Below, piece after piece: positions 54,654 through 64,000 of a stretch of DNA of 64,000 nt. The DNA is from Ophthalmolycus amberensis (Eukaryota; Chordata; Actinopteri; Perciformes; Zoarcidae), in contig JAFEUB010000894.1 in NCBI GenBank assembly GCA_024529925.1, positions 1,481,001 through 1,545,000 on the forward strand. The letters run 5' to 3'. Numbering within the stretch: position 1 is the first letter of the stretch; every line of letters starts with the position of its first letter. Below the pieces are notes generated by a model, which was not told the DNA's origin, ran no database searches, and worked only from the letters and a program-made list of their open reading frames with translations. Position numbers and translations under genes: made by a program.

Positions 54654-57600
54654 ACACGCATAGTTACCACATAGGTGCATTTGGGCTGGAAGGCGTAGGT
54701 GCCGCAGGTGTAGAGGTGCGTGTGGTTGAAGCTCTGCAGGAAACGGATGTAGTTGAAGCACTCGGTCTGTGAAGGAGAAGAGGAGGAATTGTTAGAATGC
54801 TGTTGTTTGTTGGGCAGGTGAAGCTTTTGTCCTCTGTTGAGGTGAAGTCTATTCCACCGTGAAGTCTCTCGGTATGCTCGCACACACCTCTGAGATTTAG
54901 CTTTTAGTCTAATGCTTCAGTGTGACTTCTTTTAAATCCTCATTCCCTTGAAATACCTCAGTAACCTTGAGACGAGATCATGTTTGCTGATTATATCCTC
55001 ATATTAAAAACGTGTGAAATCAGTTGGCCAGTCAGTGATTGAAAGGATCTTTTGGCTCTGTCATCTTCTGTTATTTTTTTGCATGTACAAATAGTTTTAA
55101 AAAACTCAAAGACACTGAAGAGGGCAGATTTTTCTTTCATGTATTAGGTGTATGAAGTCAGCCAATCAACACTGTTGTACAAGTGTCCCATTGAGGACAT
55201 CCCTTAATATATGATGTAACCACAATTTCTAAGTATCCTTTAAACTGAAGAAAAAACAACAACCACATATCAAAAGATATGTGTGTAATTAGCAGTATAA
55301 TATATTCAGTGTTTTATGGGGAGTGCCCTTCAATGTCTGCGCTGTGATGAACAATAAAGCTCTTTGAAAGGAATTGGAAACAGATGCTCACACACGATGC
55401 TAGAGGAATGAATAATTCAGTGCATCCACTTGATGTTGCTTTCGCAGCAGCAAAACAATATCTGTATCTCACAGCTGTAATAGGAGAAATATGATTTTTT
55501 TTTAAATTCATTTTTACAGTTCCTGCAATCAGTGAGGACAATTAGGATGAGTATAACAACGGTCAGCGTAAACACCATCATGGTTATTCTTGAAAATAGT
55601 AAATCAATTCCTGTCATATATGTGTCTATATAGATATATAGTCAACTATCTTGATCATGCTGTATTTTATGAAAGACAAATGATCAACTTTCAAAAGGTG
55701 AATTTAGAATAAACATTACATTTTGATAACAATTTGAAAACTATTTTTAAAGCTCCTGTTTTAAAAATACTCATTTCTCAACATGTTTTTTTTTCATTTT
55801 TTCTTTCTTTCTCGGAGTCAATTTTAGTCAACTGCAGCACTCCAGTGAACTATTTCCTCTGTTTAAAACCACATCAAAGGTTATTGTTGAGCGATGAGAG
55901 ACGTTTTAGCTCGCTGTGTGTTTCTATAAAATATTAAAGGAGACTGCAAATGTACATTATGCAGGGTAAGCAGTGAGAAGCTCTTGCTGAGACTAAAGTG
56001 CAAAGCAGTTCACTATCTGTGTTAACAAATGCACCCCAACTGATGGTAAGGACTGCAGGCTCATATGCCTGGACAATGTATGACGTAATGCTGAATTACA
56101 AAGAGTTACTTCTCTGTTACACAGCATCATATTTGGAATAAGTGGAACATCATTATGAGATTTAAGTTTTTAAAAATCTGATGGATGATTTCATCTCCGA
56201 CCGTGGTAGACCATGATAAGAATTTATATATTAAAGGAATAGTTTCCTGCTGAGAGTTGAACGAGAAGATGTCTGTTGAATATGAAGCCATCAGCATCAG
56301 TCGTTCTCACATTTTAGATTCTCTTTGGAGCCCCGTTAAAAGTTGCTGATCCTAACCCCATCTGGAAGTTGCACATTCACTGCGTGCTAATGTAATGGCT
56401 GGAAGGTTTCCAGTTAGAAGTCCCAGACTGACTTGACCAAATGTAATTGAGCAAAGTGAAGTGCTGTCATAAACTACTGTCTTAAAAAAAAAACGAGCAA
56501 GGCAGGTAACCCCAACGACTCGGACACTCTGTCAGCTTCAATCCACGTTACCTGGTTGTTCTTCCCTTTGGCAACGCACTCTCTCTTCTTGTCCTGCGGA
56601 GCCGGCCAGTCGATCTGGGGAAAAGAACGAGACAGATGCGATGTGGGCAACATGTCGTCTCCAGGAACGGTGCTGTCTGCCTTTCGGCCCATGAGCAATA
56701 CATCCTGTAGGTACCAATGTGTCTATACATCATGTTCATTCATGGACCATAAAAAGTAAATATACGTGTAAATGACGTCACCTCACTTCTTTCTAAAAGG
56801 GTGCACTCAACAACCACAGACTCAATTAATTTTGGTACTAAAAAAAACATACATTTTGCACATAATGGGCCTTTTACTTCACTTACTGTTCAATCCAACA
56901 AGTAGGTACAAAGTGTTTTCTGAAGTTACACTAGTTCACCTTGAACTTAAGATACAGTTCGGTCCACAGACTGAGCCGCCCAGTCGGTGCAGTAAGAGAG
57001 GACGACTGCAGAGACCCGGGTTCAGCCCCTGGCAGCGGTGCCTCTTTAGTTAGTGGCAGAAAGGAAACTGTGAGGTCCTTAGTGCAGCAAAATTCCCTAA
57101 TGATGATGCCATTGTTTAAAGGATCAAAGACTGACAGGCAAGACAGTGTATCACAATGCACCTGGAGGAAGTATCACTCCTGTGACAAGCTTTTGTCCTC
57201 CAAAAAGCAAAATTCTGCTGAAAGTGCGGAGGCAAATAGAAAAGAACCGTGCACATTCTTTCACATGTCACATGTCCATACCTCCATCTACCGCTGACGT
57301 TTGCTATGTAGTGTTATTCACAGTAGCTGCTTTTTTTAATGGCTGTGTGACACATGGCTGAACTTTGCTCCGTGGACAGAGGTCCACACTGTGTTTACTA
57401 AGAGGTTTCCACATCATTAGAAATAATTACACTGGTCATTACAGGCAGAGAGCTGCTGCGTATTCAATATGAAACTGATTTACTTGAGTGGCTATAAACC
57501 AACAGCAATCACACAACGAGCCGTGTACTGTACTAGTAGACAGATTGAGCTTTATAAACTAGACTTAAAATACTGACTTTTATATATTATGATAATAGAA

Positions 57601-60600
57601 TTAATCATTAGGATCAGTGGCTTTGAAATAGAACCTGTAGGATCTGTGGTTTGAACTAATGCACTTGAGTTTTTAAAGACAGACGAGATAAAATGAAGCA
57701 CAGCAACCAGCGGTTCATTGTTACTTCTAATTTGTTCCCAAGGGACACTCATTAGTCACTAGTCACCGTCTCCTTTGTTATCTAATGAAGAAACTCAACT
57801 CTCCATTTGCTCCACACAGTTCAGGTGTTTTACAAAAAGCACCGGGCAGTAGCAGGAAGCAGTCGAAGCTTTCTGTGTTAATGCCCGACGACCTACAGAG
57901 AGAAGTCTGCCAAAAGCAAATGTCCTCCATTTCACATTAACACGTGGCACGAATAATAAGCTCTCTTCACATTAGTGTCTTAGAGGCAGTCTTTGTGTGA
58001 CAAATAACTGTACAAAGTAGGTATTGTTAATGTATGGTTAATAAGTGTCTTATTCTGTCAGCGAAAGAGTCTCAAGTGATGAAAATTAAGCATAAACCTT
58101 TAATTTGGGAAGGACCTCGGCGCTATTACACGGCCATCTGGTTTCAGCATCTTGAAAGCCCGGTGCTAATCTCGGATGTTTTATCTCATACAGTGTCAGC
58201 GCAAGTAATGGAATCCACGCTTTGGCCATTAGCTAATGAATGAAAAAAAAGCACACTCGTTCCCGGGCAGCTCAAACTGAGACGGTCCTGAAAACAAATG
58301 TGTAGAGAAAGGACGGCTGGATATGTGAGCCTGATATCTCGCCCACTTGAACATTTGCTACATTTTGTACTTTTCAAAATGCTGGCGGTGAAACGGCGCA
58401 TTAATGAAGCGAAATTTAGTCTAAATTGTATCAGCGGTGTCTGAGGCACCATTGGGGAGAATGACTGAACACAATTAATAAATGAAATGAGGAAAAACAG
58501 AAATAACATAACTTATATAACTGACATGGGAAAGAACATAACTAAATAATGTAGGAGGAAGCACTTCAGACACGAATGGGAGCTGCCTGTCTCAAAACAA
58601 AAACAAAGTCCAAATTCTGAGAAAATATATCCCTTGAAAATATTGAGGGAAGAAAAACAGGCATGGAAGTAATGACGGAAGACGGCGGCGGAGGAATAGA
58701 GTAGCAGTTAAAGGAAGGAAGGGGGAGGAGGGGTGAGAGAGTGATGGGCAGATGGTGACGGAGGGGATGGACTATTCCCTCGTCTTCGCACCGCCATTTC
58801 TCTGCGTTGGCTCCTTCCCACTACAATGCACACTAGGGGGCTGACAACAGGTGGTCTTATCATTACTGTAAGACTCGTAACCCTCACTCAAACAGCCGCA
58901 GCCCGTGTTGCGTGTGACAGTGTGTGTATGTGCATCTAATAACTGCTCATTACGGCTCTAAATCAGATCACAATCCCCAGACCGCTGCAGGCTGCCTGCT
59001 ACAGCCTTCATCGGACTGCTGCAATTGTACTGATTGCAATATGGACCAATTATTGACGGAGCATAGCGAAACCAGATTGAGTCTCTGAGGCTTTAGCATC
59101 TCTGCGTGTGTACGGTGTGTGTGTGTAGGTGTGTGTGTGTGTGTGTGTAGCAGGTCAAGTCAAGGGTATTTATAGAGTGCTTTGAACAAACAGGTTTGCC
59201 CCAGAGTGCTTCAAAGAAAAACAAGATACGCAAATTAAAACAAGGACAATAAAAACATGATTGAATAAGTGCATCGTAAACTCCGAGAAACAGGGCCAAC
59301 GCCTGTGAATGTGTGTGTGCGCGTGAGAGTGCAAGTTTACTCCCACACATTCACAGTGGATATGTTTGTGCTGACAAAAGTGAAATATCGGAGCCAACAG
59401 CCGCGCATATTAGGATCTTAGTATTTGGCAGCGTACTCACACTATTGCTGTTGGAGGCTTTTAGCAACAGATAACATAAATAACTCCCAAATAAAGGAAT
59501 AACTTGTCAAAAAACATTTGAATTTAGTCCAAAATATATAAAACTTGATGGTGAAAAAATCCCTTTCCTGATTAACGATGAATCTTTATATTATAAGACC
59601 TTGTTTTTGTACGTTTATGGGATTTTCATGGTTTGATTTAGTTGAACGATTTTATGTTTGGTGCCCAAAACAGAAAGGATTCAGTTTAAGGGTATTCGTT
59701 CATTAAGTCTAAACACTACATCTAATGATAATGGATGCTTAACATCGCTAGCTACCTCATCTTCATCTTCAAGCGCACGTCTCTTTTCTTCATCAAGGAC
59801 CACAACAGAACTAGTACGGAACATTCCATTTTCATCGAACAAACAGTATTATTAATTCATATGATTCAATCTATGATAACGTGCGACGTGTATTTTGTCA
59901 GTTTCAGGGCTCCATATACTTTTTTTTTCTGCGAGAAATGCTATATCTTCGGTCAGCAGCAATAAATACATTTTATTATATTTTTGACCCTTTAAGGAGG
60001 ACACACAATTCGAGAAGGCATTAAACTGCTTGTCAGCTCGTACATTATTAGCTTGTACAAGGCCTGAACATTTAATAAAATAAGTACAGCACAGGCCAGA
60101 CCAATAAAGAACCCAACAACTAGTATGACTCAGTGTACTTTATGATGGTACGATTACTGCAGAGCTCTTTGATTGTTCGCCAGAATTTTTTTTGGTGTGT
60201 GTTCTGAAATGTCCTTGAGTCCAAAAATGAGCCAAGAAAGGATCAAATGAGGTCGTTCTGTAAGTTAATAGACAGCAAAGAAGTGTGGCAGAGATTATGC
60301 TCTATGTTCTTTGCCCGTTTCCTGCATATTCAAGCTGCATCTTTGATATAATAATTATATCACAGTTGATATCATAATTGAATTTGGCGTATTTAAATGA
60401 AGTATTTGAAATGTGTGTTTATCTCTGCAGTGCTCAGTCACCAGGCTGTGCGGAGGAGACGATGCTTTTTCTTCCTGAACTGTCCATCACGAAGCGTTGT
60501 GATATTAAATCTCATGTGTTATCATTTAATTTCTCACATTCCTACAAAAGCCTTTCAGACTGTGTGGGCGTTCGCAGTGGCAGTATTGTGTGAATACAAT

Positions 60601-60859
60601 TGCTTGTCTTGAAGGCCTTCCTATCCTTCCCATATTGACGGTTTGTCAAATTTCAATCCTCTTAAATGGAAAACACAGCTTTTTAAGTGTTGTGTGTGCG
60701 TTACCTGAGGCCGTAGCTGTTTGCTGATGTCGTTGGGGTCCAGGGCGAACAACGTCTCCCGTGCGCCGACGTACAAAACCCTCTCGTGGTCAGACAGAGT
60801 CAGCATGCTGTAGTTGAACACTCCCTGAATGCTGAACCTCGCCATGCTGTCCAAAACAT
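38497..60859 (-). CDS. sema4c: sema4c gene, 13 exons (signal-peptide exon not in view)
   Basis: Gene-level entry. Sema4C is a single-pass class 4 semaphorin that signals through plexin-B2 in neural and muscle development. Exons encode, in order, the sema beta-propeller (exons 1-10), the PSI domain (exon 11), a linker (exon 12), and one exon with the Ig-like domain, the transmembrane helix and the cytoplasmic tail (exon 13). It differs from other class 4 members by the tail: YYYSDGSLKIVPGHA, SNGYIRLNL and C-terminal DANPEESSV, as in mammalian SEMA4C. 2,483 coding nt are in view (about 826 residues), near full length for the family. All exon joins are phase-consistent. The start codon and signal peptide are absent up to 64,000. 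Confidence 0.95.
39634..39725 (-). CDS. sema4c: sema4c window exon 12 (linker)
   Basis: 92 nt joining PSI and Ig-like domains. STSSLSQDLMLERFSRGKAK then FDKPVSIPSP. Acceptor tcccctccag, donor gtgagt. Poorly conserved; placed by phase and splice signals. Confidence 0.85.
40271..40428 (-). CDS. sema4c: sema4c window exon 11 (PSI domain)
   Basis: 158 nt. KYLYIGSRSEVLQLPLANCS then RYQSQPDCLLARDPYCAWDS: the C..Y..C..CL.ARDPYCAW PSI signature with disulfide cysteines. Acceptor ttgtctgtag, donor gtgaga. Confidence 0.97.
40790..40987 (+). mobile_element. tRNA-derived SINE-like fragment in sema4c intron
   Basis: A B-box-like ggttcaaatcccc (40866-40878) is followed about 90 bp on by ttaataaaaacatctgctga then gtgac, close to the aataaaagc-tctgctaaatgac tail common to many fish SINEs. 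The A box is not clear. Lies antisense in the intron between sema4c exons 10 and 11. Confidence 0.45.
42175..42228 (+). repeat. Dispersed repeat, copy 2
   Basis: Same element as at 33501-33553 (gacatcatcagggg, ttttctcagacttgacaaag, tccagagccaca), 117 bp downstream in transcript sense of a sema4c exon (42345-42460). Confidence 0.75.
42345..42460 (-). CDS. sema4c: sema4c window exon 10 (end of sema domain)
   Basis: 116 nt. EGWLQRVVILGSEAYVIEEI then QLFETAQPVDSLTISHSK. Acceptor ctgctgcag, donor gtaagg. Confidence 0.95.
43426..43454. repeat. (TG)n microsatellite in sema4c intron
   Basis: About 14 TG units; with the CA tract at 43578-43612 it forms an inverted pair about 125 bp apart on the same strand. 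Confidence 0.95.
43578..43612. repeat. (CA)n microsatellite in sema4c intron
   Basis: About 17 CA units. Complementary to the TG tract at 43426-43454. Confidence 0.95.
44471..44507. repeat. (CA)n microsatellite in sema4c intron
   Basis: About 18 CA units in the intron between exons 9 and 10. Confidence 0.95.
45149..45362 (-). CDS. sema4c: sema4c window exon 9
   Basis: 214 nt. CITNSDRESGYNSSLQLPDA, NFAKKHPLMEDKA, LLLTKGVNFTRLAVDRVSAL, YNMLFIGT: the F.K.HPLM and LFIGT motifs. Predicted N-glycosylation sites at NSS and NFT. Confidence 0.97.
45880..46024 (-). CDS. sema4c: sema4c window exon 8
   Basis: 145 nt. VSAVCQYQISDVKKVFEGSY then KEYREASQRWGRYTGAVPVP, ending PRPGS. S.VC.Y....V..VF.G.YKE and PRPG motifs. 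Donor gtaaga. Confidence 0.97.
47922..48097 (-). CDS. sema4c: sema4c window exon 7
   Basis: 176 nt. GDLGGTRTLQKKWTTFQKVR then LECSLPERHVSFNNLRAVF: GG.R.LQ.KWTTF.K.RL.CS motif. Acceptor tcctctctcag, donor gtgagt. Confidence 0.97.
48651..48884 (+). repeat. Intronic repeat, copy 1 of an inverted pair
   Basis: Shares long matches, in reverse orientation, with 55320-55551: tcctcagtgattgcag, gagctttattgttcatcaca and gcgcagacat, in the same order and spacing. Lies in the sema4c intron between exons 6 and 7. The family is unknown to me; no TIR, tRNA promoter or poly(A) tail was evident. Confidence 0.8.
49981..50132 (-). CDS. sema4c: sema4c window exon 6
   Basis: 152 nt. PDFVGSALVRES ... DDDKIYFFFSERALE ... 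VARVARVCK: the DKIYFFF.E and R.ARVCK motifs of semaphorins. The acceptor is unusual: the region usually occupied by a polypyrimidine tract is a (TG)n repeat running straight into tgcag. Confidence 0.97.
50136..50163. repeat. (CA)n at the exon 6 splice acceptor of sema4c
   Basis: About 14 CA units on plus, hence (UG)n on the pre-mRNA, ending 4 nt before exon 6. A second CA tract (50236-50276, about 20 units) lies 70 bp further upstream in the same intron. Confidence 0.97.
50236..50276. repeat. (CA)n microsatellite, second tract before sema4c exon 6
   Basis: About 20 CA units upstream, in transcript sense, of the tract that abuts the acceptor of exon 6. Confidence 0.97.
51371..51409. repeat. 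(CA)n microsatellite in sema4c intron
   Basis: About 19 CA units between sema4c exons 5 and 6. Confidence 0.95.
52284..52403 (-). CDS. sema4c: sema4c window exon 5
   Basis: 120 nt. KELYSATLNNFLGTEPVILR then NLGQQHYSMKSEYLPAWLN, the ELYSAT..NFLGTEP.I.R signature, closest to SEMA4C. Acceptor ttggtacag, donor gtaagt. Confidence 0.97.
53364..53948 (+). mobile_element. Candidate solo LTR in sema4c intron
   Basis: A 585-bp block starting TGTTGTAAGAAAT and ending ATTTCTTATTGCA, i.e. TG..CA ends with imperfect inverted termini sharing TAAGAAAT. Inside it, a TATA-like ttttata lies about 160 bp before the 3' end, as expected for a U3-R-U5 layout. The flanks (gtagg and gcgtg) are not a clean target duplication, and no gag/pol/env remnant lies next to it. 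It may be a solo LTR or chance. Confidence 0.35.
54370..54466 (-). CDS. sema4c: sema4c window exon 4
   Basis: 97 nt. EDGKGKCPYDPAKGHTGLIV, the conserved GKCPYDP motif of the sema domain. Separated from exon 3 by only about 200 bp filled largely with a TG repeat. Confidence 0.97.
54604..54658. repeat. (CA)n microsatellite next to the exon 3 donor of sema4c
   Basis: About 20 CA units with minor interruptions, starting 10 bp inside the 201-bp intron between exons 3 and 4. Confidence 0.95.
54668..54766 (-). CDS. sema4c: sema4c window exon 3
   Basis: 99 nt, phase 0 on both sides. TECFNYIRFLQSFNHTHLYT then CGTYAFQPKCTYV: the CGT.AF.P.C signature of semaphorins, with an N-glycosylation site NHT. 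The donor is followed within 10 nt by a TG-rich tract. Confidence 0.97.
55320..55551 (-). repeat. Intronic repeat, copy 2 of an inverted pair
   Basis: Reverse-oriented homologue of 48651-48884. On the plus strand it begins gtgcccttcaatgtctgcgc and continues tgtgatgaacaataaagctc. Lies in the sema4c intron between exons 2 and 3. Confidence 0.8.
56231..56300 (+). mobile_element. Fragment of the same TIR repeat family
   Basis: ttaaaggaatagtttcctgc followed by gagttgaacgagaagat and gaatatgaagcc resembles the left end and inner part of the element at 36.16 kb. The rest is missing or too diverged. Confidence 0.45.
56552..56614 (-). CDS. sema4c: sema4c window exon 2
   Basis: 63 nt, phase 0 on both sides. 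Peptide IDWPAPQDKKRECVAKGKNN plus Q, the family I.W....KK.EC..KGKN motif. Acceptor tttccccag, donor gtaacg. Confidence 0.95.
56615..60704 (-). other. sema4c intron between window exons 1 and 2, 4.1 kb
   Basis: Contains a TG tract at about 59112-59149. No exon or RNA gene recognised on either strand. Confidence 0.55.
60705..60859 (-). CDS. sema4c: sema4c window exon 1 (start of sema domain)
   Basis: 155 nt, acceptor ctttatccag, donor gtaacg. Peptide SMARFSIQGVFNYSMLTLSD then ERVLYVGARETLFALD, the conserved blade with LYVGAR. It needs a 5' exon that ends in phase 1. Confidence 0.95.
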
Positions 60860-63800
60860 CTGGATAAAGACACAGAGGGGCATCGGTACATTGCTGATAA
60901 TACGTAGCTGCAGAACTGCTCATATTTCCTTTCAACTGATCTGTTGACAGATGACAGAATAAAACCCGAGAAGAACATTTCACACTTCCCTTGTTGGAAA
61001 TGTTTGATGTCTCATCTTATTCACACCACCGAGCCTCGCCTACTCCACCACCTATAGCTCAATGTCGTCCATTCTGCTCGTCCGGTACATGGTGCACTTC
61101 CCCCACAGCTTTGCTTTTCATTACGAGCTGTGTGTCGTATACGAACCTTTCAGCGTCACAACGTGTGAAAGTTCCTGCTCAATTTAACCCCGTGGCCAAA
61201 TCTGCTCACGAACTTCCACCATCTCAGCTTCCACCTGTCGACATTTCTGCAATCCATTACCGAGTTTCTACCTCTCACAAACGCACATCACAGCTCTACT
61301 TTTTTTTTTTTCCAATGATAAACCGACTGTGCACCACCTTCCCTGGACCACCTCGCTGAACGACAGAGTAAGCAGCTAGCTGGTGGATGTAGCATTTAGC
61401 ATTTAGCAGCCAAAGATCCAGATGTTTCCTTCAGGAGTTGGCAGAAAAAAAACAGCCTGAAAGAGAGTGACGAGGGGCCTTATCTGTCAGGTAACCAGAT
61501 ACACGACTCAACAGGAATACTAATGTTGCTGTTGTGTGTGTCTGTTGGATGTGTAATTTATATGAACATTTTTACAGAGGCACCTCGGACACTGAGGACC
61601 CCCCTACTTCCGGGACCCCTTGCTCGGCCTTCGTTTTGATCTCAACAACACATCTATACAGTTTCGTGACTGCATCTTGCAGAAATATAAACACCGAACT
61701 GAAGTACTTAAAACTGCCTCTGTGGTAGTTCCTACAATCGGTGTCTGCAGGACCACATTCAGGCCCGCTGACTCACACTCAAGACTCACAAGGTGCACAA
61801 AATACCAGCTTCACTGTCTGGCTGGCAATCAACAAAACATCAACTAAACTGATAATGTAAAAAAAAAAAGAAGCATTTTTCGTACTAAAAGCTCCCACGG
61901 TTATAACTCATAATTAAGTTTGCCGAAACTACCCGAGGTATCTAGCTTTAGGATCTGTTGTAAGTGATTCCTGCAGGATGGAACACTGCACTGAAAGCTT
62001 CAAAAGCTCTGTATTTACTTTAAGAACCTCGAGCAGAAGCCAGTCTTCAAGGCAAGTCTGATAAGTTCCAGATCTGCATGTCAGAGGAGAGATAAGGTGG
62101 TCTTCTATTTGGAGAAGCTGTGCAAATAAACAAGAAGCAATATTGCACTTGCCCTTCCAGCCCTTGTTTTGATGAAGAGTGCAGCGACGTGTGCTGTCAA
62201 AGTTATGCATCTAACAGCAGAGCGAAGGCAGCGTCTAGCTTTTAAAGTAGCGCTATATTGATGAAACCATAATCTCACACTGATAGAAATGGCTGCAAGT
62301 CTGCACAATCTGCAACATCTAAACCTTTTGTTATCCATAAAAGAAACTAACCGTCAACCGCTTCAATCAGCCATTGCTTTAATGGGAGCGTTAAAAGGCA
62401 GTTTGTTATCGAGCCAGTCGCCAAGAGGTTTGTATTCATACACTTGTTCAACACACTACGTGCCATTAAGAATGGCAATTTTCAAATTGAGAAAAAAAAT
62501 CGGCTAATCTTGTTTTTATAAAACCACCTAAATTGTGTTTTGCCTCAATTGGACACAGCTTTTAGACTAATGCTTGTTAAAGAACTCCTGCACTCAGCAC
62601 TGCAGCACTAAGAAGAGAGCAGCTTAATCAAGGCTAGACACACGGAGCACCTATACACAACCAAACAGGGATTTAGAGTCAGACTTTAGTGCAAAAGGGA
62701 AAATGAGAGACGACGTGGAGACGACGTGCAGAGCAAAAGAACATTGATAATGGGAGTAAATCTGCAGGTGTGATTACATTGTTCATTATCTGTGTTGCAC
62801 ATCTTGATGCAAATCACATTTTAATAAAAGCCTAAATGAGGCCTTTTACTCTGATTAGGCGATCACTCAAGAGTATTAACGGAATATCAGCCTCCTTGTA
62901 AACCCAGTTATTGATCCTAGCTGACTCAATGTGACTTATCGCAGGACTGTCTGATTCGTTTGGGGAGTGCCCACATTTTTGGATTGTTTCTGATTTTCGC
63001 ACTTGCCGACGGACACAAACAATCTCAAAAACATTATGAGAAAAATCACAAAATGGTCTCTCCGCGGTCCCATCTGCAGGGTTTGTTGAAAAACTAGAGC
63101 TGACTTTTTTTCATGGAAACTTTAAAAAAAAGATAAACCCACTGTTTTGCTGTTCACTCCCATACACACACACACACACACATATACATAAATGCAGACA
63201 CACATACGCACACACACACGGCGTTCAAATCCCCTGACTAGCATACAGACAAACTAGTGGTGCAGAGCAGACGCAAGACAGGAGCAAAGAGAGAAAGGAT
63301 GGTGTTTAGTTTTCATTATCCACACTCTTGTTGCTTGTAGTGTCACCTTGTCTTCTCTCTCGCACTTTATCTGGGCTGATGGAACGTGTGCACAACGCGA
63401 GGCGATGACAGCCTGCGCTGCACGTAATGCGATCTCATAAATTGAATAAGAATATTCCCTTTTTTTTTGTTTTCGACAGCTTGAATATATTCACTTCTTT
63501 CGCTGTTTCCCCCGACTGAAAATAGCAGCTGAAATCCAGGGAGGGAACGGCGGGAACTGGTGTGATTTATGGTGTGACTAACTGCTCATGTGATGCTGTG
63601 GCCTAGTTGGGACTAAATAGACTTTTAGACATGCAGCAATATGTACTGGATGAAGGAGCTTTGTGTGTGTGTGTGATAGAGAGAGAGAGAAGAAAAGAAA
63701 GGGAGATTAGAAGTGAGGCCTGTTGCTGAACCCCTCAACCAAAGTCATTCAACCTAAAGCCAGTTTTTGGAAGATTTAGTTTTATTGGGTTCAAAAATAC

Positions 63801-64000
63801 AGTGTGCACTCTCTCTCTCTCTGTACCTGCTGCACACAAGTGATGCTTTCAACATTTCAACATTGCTGTCAACGGAACGCAAACGCTACCAATTGTAGAC
63901 AAATGGTAGCGCTAGAATCAAGACAAACAATAATCTTGGGCACATACTGTACTTTGCAGCCAGAGATCTCTCCTGTGACTATTTGAAATGTATTGTTTCC
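60860..64000 (-). other. sema4c 5' intron, no further exon recognised
   Basis: I searched the minus strand for an ATG with a signal peptide ending in phase 1 at a GT donor and found none that is convincing. A CA tract at about 63163-63182 and short GA tracts near 63.68 kb are present. The first coding exon and promoter most likely lie beyond the window. Confidence 0.55.

Noticed and set aside
56960..57060. Possible tRNA or tRNA-SINE (gggttcagcccct)
   Set aside because: A B-box-like word alone; no convincing A box, acceptor stem or T-stem pairing.
61929..62338. Minus-strand frames as the missing signal-peptide exon of sema4c
   Set aside because: No hydrophobic signal peptide followed by a phase 1 donor; composition and sequence do not fit semaphorins.

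Overview
The window is vertebrate nuclear DNA, almost certainly from a ray-finned (teleost, probably percomorph) fish. It has split genes with GT..AG introns, CA/TG microsatellites every few kilobases, a 5'-truncated L2-type LINE, and fragments of interspersed repeats that are very common in teleosts. Three protein genes are supported, all on the minus strand. There are no prokaryotic-style operons, CRISPR arrays or phage genes.

Layout: (i) 1-4.3 kb holds the 5' end of kat6a (MYST lysine acetyltransferase MOZ). The first coding exon is at 998-1864 and a CpG-rich promoter with a 5'UTR exon lies near 4.06-4.3 kb; the rest of the gene lies left of the window. (ii) 4.4-17.5 kb is intergenic, with short repeats and no gene I can support. 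(iii) 17.5-31.0 kb holds a complete cdca2 (Repo-Man) gene of 12 coding exons plus a likely non-coding first exon. Its introns carry an antisense LINE fragment and a very long CA tract. The first coding exon contains a +1 frameshift relative to all downstream exons. (iv) 31.2-38.5 kb is intergenic, with a long TA/GATA array just upstream of cdca2, a TIR-bearing non-autonomous DNA transposon and a hairpin. (v) 38.5-60.9 kb holds 13 exons of sema4c, from the sema domain start to the PDZ-binding C-terminus ESSV. The exon for the signal peptide was not found and probably lies beyond 64 kb.

The genes do not form a pathway. kat6a acts in chromatin acetylation, cdca2 targets PP1 (and, by motif, PP2A-B56) to chromatin at mitotic exit, and sema4c is a transmembrane semaphorin. 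Their shared interest is synteny: the human orthologues are, as I recall, on 8p11, 8p21 and 2q11. Exon limits come from splice consensus and phase bookkeeping: every internal exon length fits the reading frame of its neighbours, except the first coding exon of cdca2, which has one extra base. Observations worth following are that frameshift, a PP1-docking RVxF motif with Cys in place of the phosphorylatable Ser/Thr, a huge Gly insertion in kat6a, an in-frame upstream ATG in kat6a, a (TG)n splice acceptor in sema4c, and inverted intronic repeats that bracket four sema4c exons.
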